Shown: positions 6,302-7,776 of the stretch, in pieces | How positions within the stretch are numbered: the first letter of the stretch is position 1 | How the letters are laid out: every line of letters begins with the position of its first letter | DNA from: RI-242 sp038246255 | GTDB lineage: Bacteria; Planctomycetota; UBA1135; GCA-002686595 | Length of the DNA stretch: 7,776 nt | Direction: 5' to 3' | Assembly (NCBI GenBank): GCA_038246255.1 | Contig: JBBRWC010000151.1 | Span: forward strand, 1-7,776 | Position numbers and translations under genes: made by a program | Notes under the pieces: generated by a model | Told to the model about the DNA's origin: nothing | What the model saw: the letters and a program-made list of their open reading frames with translations, nothing else | Database searches by the model: none

Positions 6302-7776
6302 TCAGCCGGGCACTTCGATCTCGACCTCGACGGTTTCGCCCCCCAAGACGTCGACCATCTTCTGCGCACCCCCGGCAGACGGCGGACCGAACCCTTGGCC
6401 CTGGGTATAAACGCGCCAGCGCCCCGCGGGCAGGCTGCGCAGGGTGGCGCGGCCGTCCGCGCCCGCGAACGCCGGTGCAATGCGCACGGAATCCTCCATC
6501 GCTTGGTCCGGAGCCGGTTCCGCCTGCACCACCGTCATGCCGGCCGGAGTGCCGTCCGCGCGCACGAGCCGTACGCGGATCGCACCGGCCGGTTGGACCT
6601 TGAGATCGATCCCCGTGCGGACCTCGTCGGGCAACAACTTGAGGGTTTGCGAGCGCGCCTCGGCGATGTGTGTTCCCGTGACCACCACGCGAACCTCCGT
6701 GTCCGCGGGTAAACCGACGAGGCGGTAACGGCCCTCGTCGTCCGTGCGCGTGGCATCCGTGGCTCCGCCTTCGTCGATCTGGACGACACTGCCGTCCTCA
6801 CCGTCGGTTGTCACGGTCATCATCATCGCGCGCATCGCTCGGCCCGCACGTTCCGGCGCGACCCGCTGCGCCCCGACGCGCAGACCGGCTGCGGGCTTGC
6901 CATCGGCTCCGGTGACACGGCCTTCAACAACCGTGGTCGAAAGCTCGACGTCCTTGCGCTGGGTGCGCGGTTCGATCTCGATCGCCAACTCATCCGGCAG
7001 CGCGCGGCGCGGGTGCGAAACGGTCAGTGTGTAGCTCCCGGGCTCCACGTCGGCGATCCGATAACGTCCGTCGCCGTCGGTCTGCACCCCCTTCCCGTCG
7101 CCGAAGGCTGCAAACCCGCGCATGCCACCCGCGGGGCCGTCGGAGCGCTCGACCAAAGCGACGTTTGCGCCCGCGAGGGCTTTGCCACCCTCACGCACGC
7201 GGCCCTCGAGCAGTCCCTGAGGTGTAAGCAAGAGCCGCACCTCGTGGGTCATGCCCTCGGCCACTTCGACATCGGTCCAACTGTCGTCGGCGCTCGAAAT
7301 GTCCGCGTTGAATACAAAGCCACCCGCACGCGCCGTCGTGATTTTCTCGGGACGGAAACGGTGGGTCCCGACAGCCAGCCGCTCAAAACGAACCACGCCC
7401 TCTGCGTCTGTGGTCATCGGCGGCCGAGTGAAGATCGCAGAGATATCGGTGGACTCGTCCGGCGGACGGTGGCCCACAGTACGCGCGGGCTGCGGCACTC
7501 CGTCGGAGTCGACAACCGTCACCACGACCAGGCCCCCGGCGCCGAGGCGTACTTCCTGGGGCCGGCGACCCTCGGCGGGAAGCGCGACGTCCGCGAGCGC
7601 AAACGGCGCGTGGTCGTCCGATTCGACGCGCAACTCGCCGCGCTCGCCGGGCGGAGCGGCGACGATGGCCACGCCGCGCTCGTTGGTGACGGCGGTGCGC
7701 GAGACGCCGTTTTCGACGGAGACTCCACCCCCGCGCGAGGTCACACGCACGCCGAAGCGGCGCCCGGCGCGGCGGA
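6302..7776 (-). CDS. Carboxypeptidase-regulatory-like multidomain protein, N-terminus off window
   Basis: This is the C-terminal 490 residues of a larger protein. The frame is open to the right edge, so the GTG at 7750 need not be the true start. Counting from the first complete codon (7774-7772), at least four copies of a transthyretin-like/carboxypeptidase regulatory beta-sandwich can be seen at about 82-148, 187-258, 283-368 and 395-460, and probably part of a fifth at the edge. Each has an opening strand of the type GRVxxxGKPxxGxxV and a closing TDxxGRYRxxxLPxGxYxxxV, for example TDGDGRYRIADVEPGSY and TDDEGRYRLVGLPADTE. Such domains are usually extracytoplasmic and structural or carbohydrate-binding. 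No catalytic motif, membrane segment or anchor appears in the visible part, and any signal peptide would be off the window. The third copy has a loop with a run of methionines (RAMRAMMMTV). The stop is followed by the hairpin before the HAD gene. Function is unknown. Confidence 0.85.
   Translation of the reverse strand, partial: RRAGRRFGVRVTSRGGGVSVENGVSRTAVTNERGVAIVAAPPGERGELRVESDDHAPFALADVALPAEGRRPQEVRLGAGGLVVVTVVDSDGVPQPARTVGHRPPDESTDISAIFTRPPMTTDAEGVVRFERLAVGTHRFRPEKITTARAGGFVFNADISSADDSWTDVEVAEGMTHEVRLLLTPQGLLEGRVREGGKALAGANVALVERSDGPAGGMRGFAAFGDGKGVQTDGDGRYRIADVEPGSYTLTVSHPRRALPDELAIEIEPRTQRKDVELSTTVVEGRVTGADGKPAAGLRVGAQRVAPERAGRAMRAMMMTVTTDGEDGSVVQIDEGGATDATRTDDEGRYRLVGLPADTEVRVVVTGTHIAEARSQTLKLLPDEVRTGIDLKVQPAGAIRVRLVRADGTPAGMTVVQAEPAPDQAMEDSVRIAPAFAGADGRATLRSLPAGRWRVYTQGQGFGPPSAGGAQKMVDVLGGETVEVEIEVPG

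Overview
The window is a GC-rich bacterial segment whose only clearly AT-richer stretch is the first 60 bases (24 of 60 G+C). It holds seven protein-coding genes, six complete and one cut by the right edge. I see no RNA genes, IS elements or CRISPR array. The source cannot be fixed from sequence alone. High GC, six start codons of which only one has a usable Shine-Dalgarno sequence, the wording of the GroEL motifs, and groEL grouped with dnaJ and grpE together suggest a Planctomycetota-like bacterium. This is a tentative inference, and another GC-rich phylum is possible.

Left part (1-3992, + strand): a protein-quality-control cluster of groEL (GroEL chaperonin), dnaJ (type I Hsp40), grpE (nucleotide exchange factor for DnaK) and a small FmdB-type zinc-ribbon gene. 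The last gene follows grpE by 7 bases. DnaJ and GrpE both act on DnaK, but neither dnaK nor groES lies in the window. The spacers groEL-dnaJ and dnaJ-grpE each hold an inverted repeat, so differential expression within one transcript is possible.

Middle part (3993-5287, + strand): a spacer with a 14-bp tandem repeat, then a radical SAM protein with a SPASM/twitch-like cysteine C-terminus and unknown substrate.

Convergent junction (5288-5426): five tandem copies of a 27-bp unit, each carrying a perfect 5-bp hairpin (GGGCGTTCACGCCC on the + strand). The array fills the space between the radical SAM gene and the oppositely oriented HAD gene. The last unit supplies the final codons and stop of the HAD gene. 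This is the most unusual structure in the window.

Right part (5417-7776, - strand): a complete Cof-type HAD phosphatase. Upstream of it in transcription order is the C-terminal part of a large protein made of repeated carboxypeptidase-regulatory-like beta-sandwich domains, whose start is beyond the right edge. An 11-of-12-bp stem-loop fills most of the 48-bp gap between them and abuts the HAD start codon.

Apart from the repeat array and the intergenic stem-loops, the gene content is recognisable and mostly ordinary. I found no convincing new defence, mobile or biosynthetic system.
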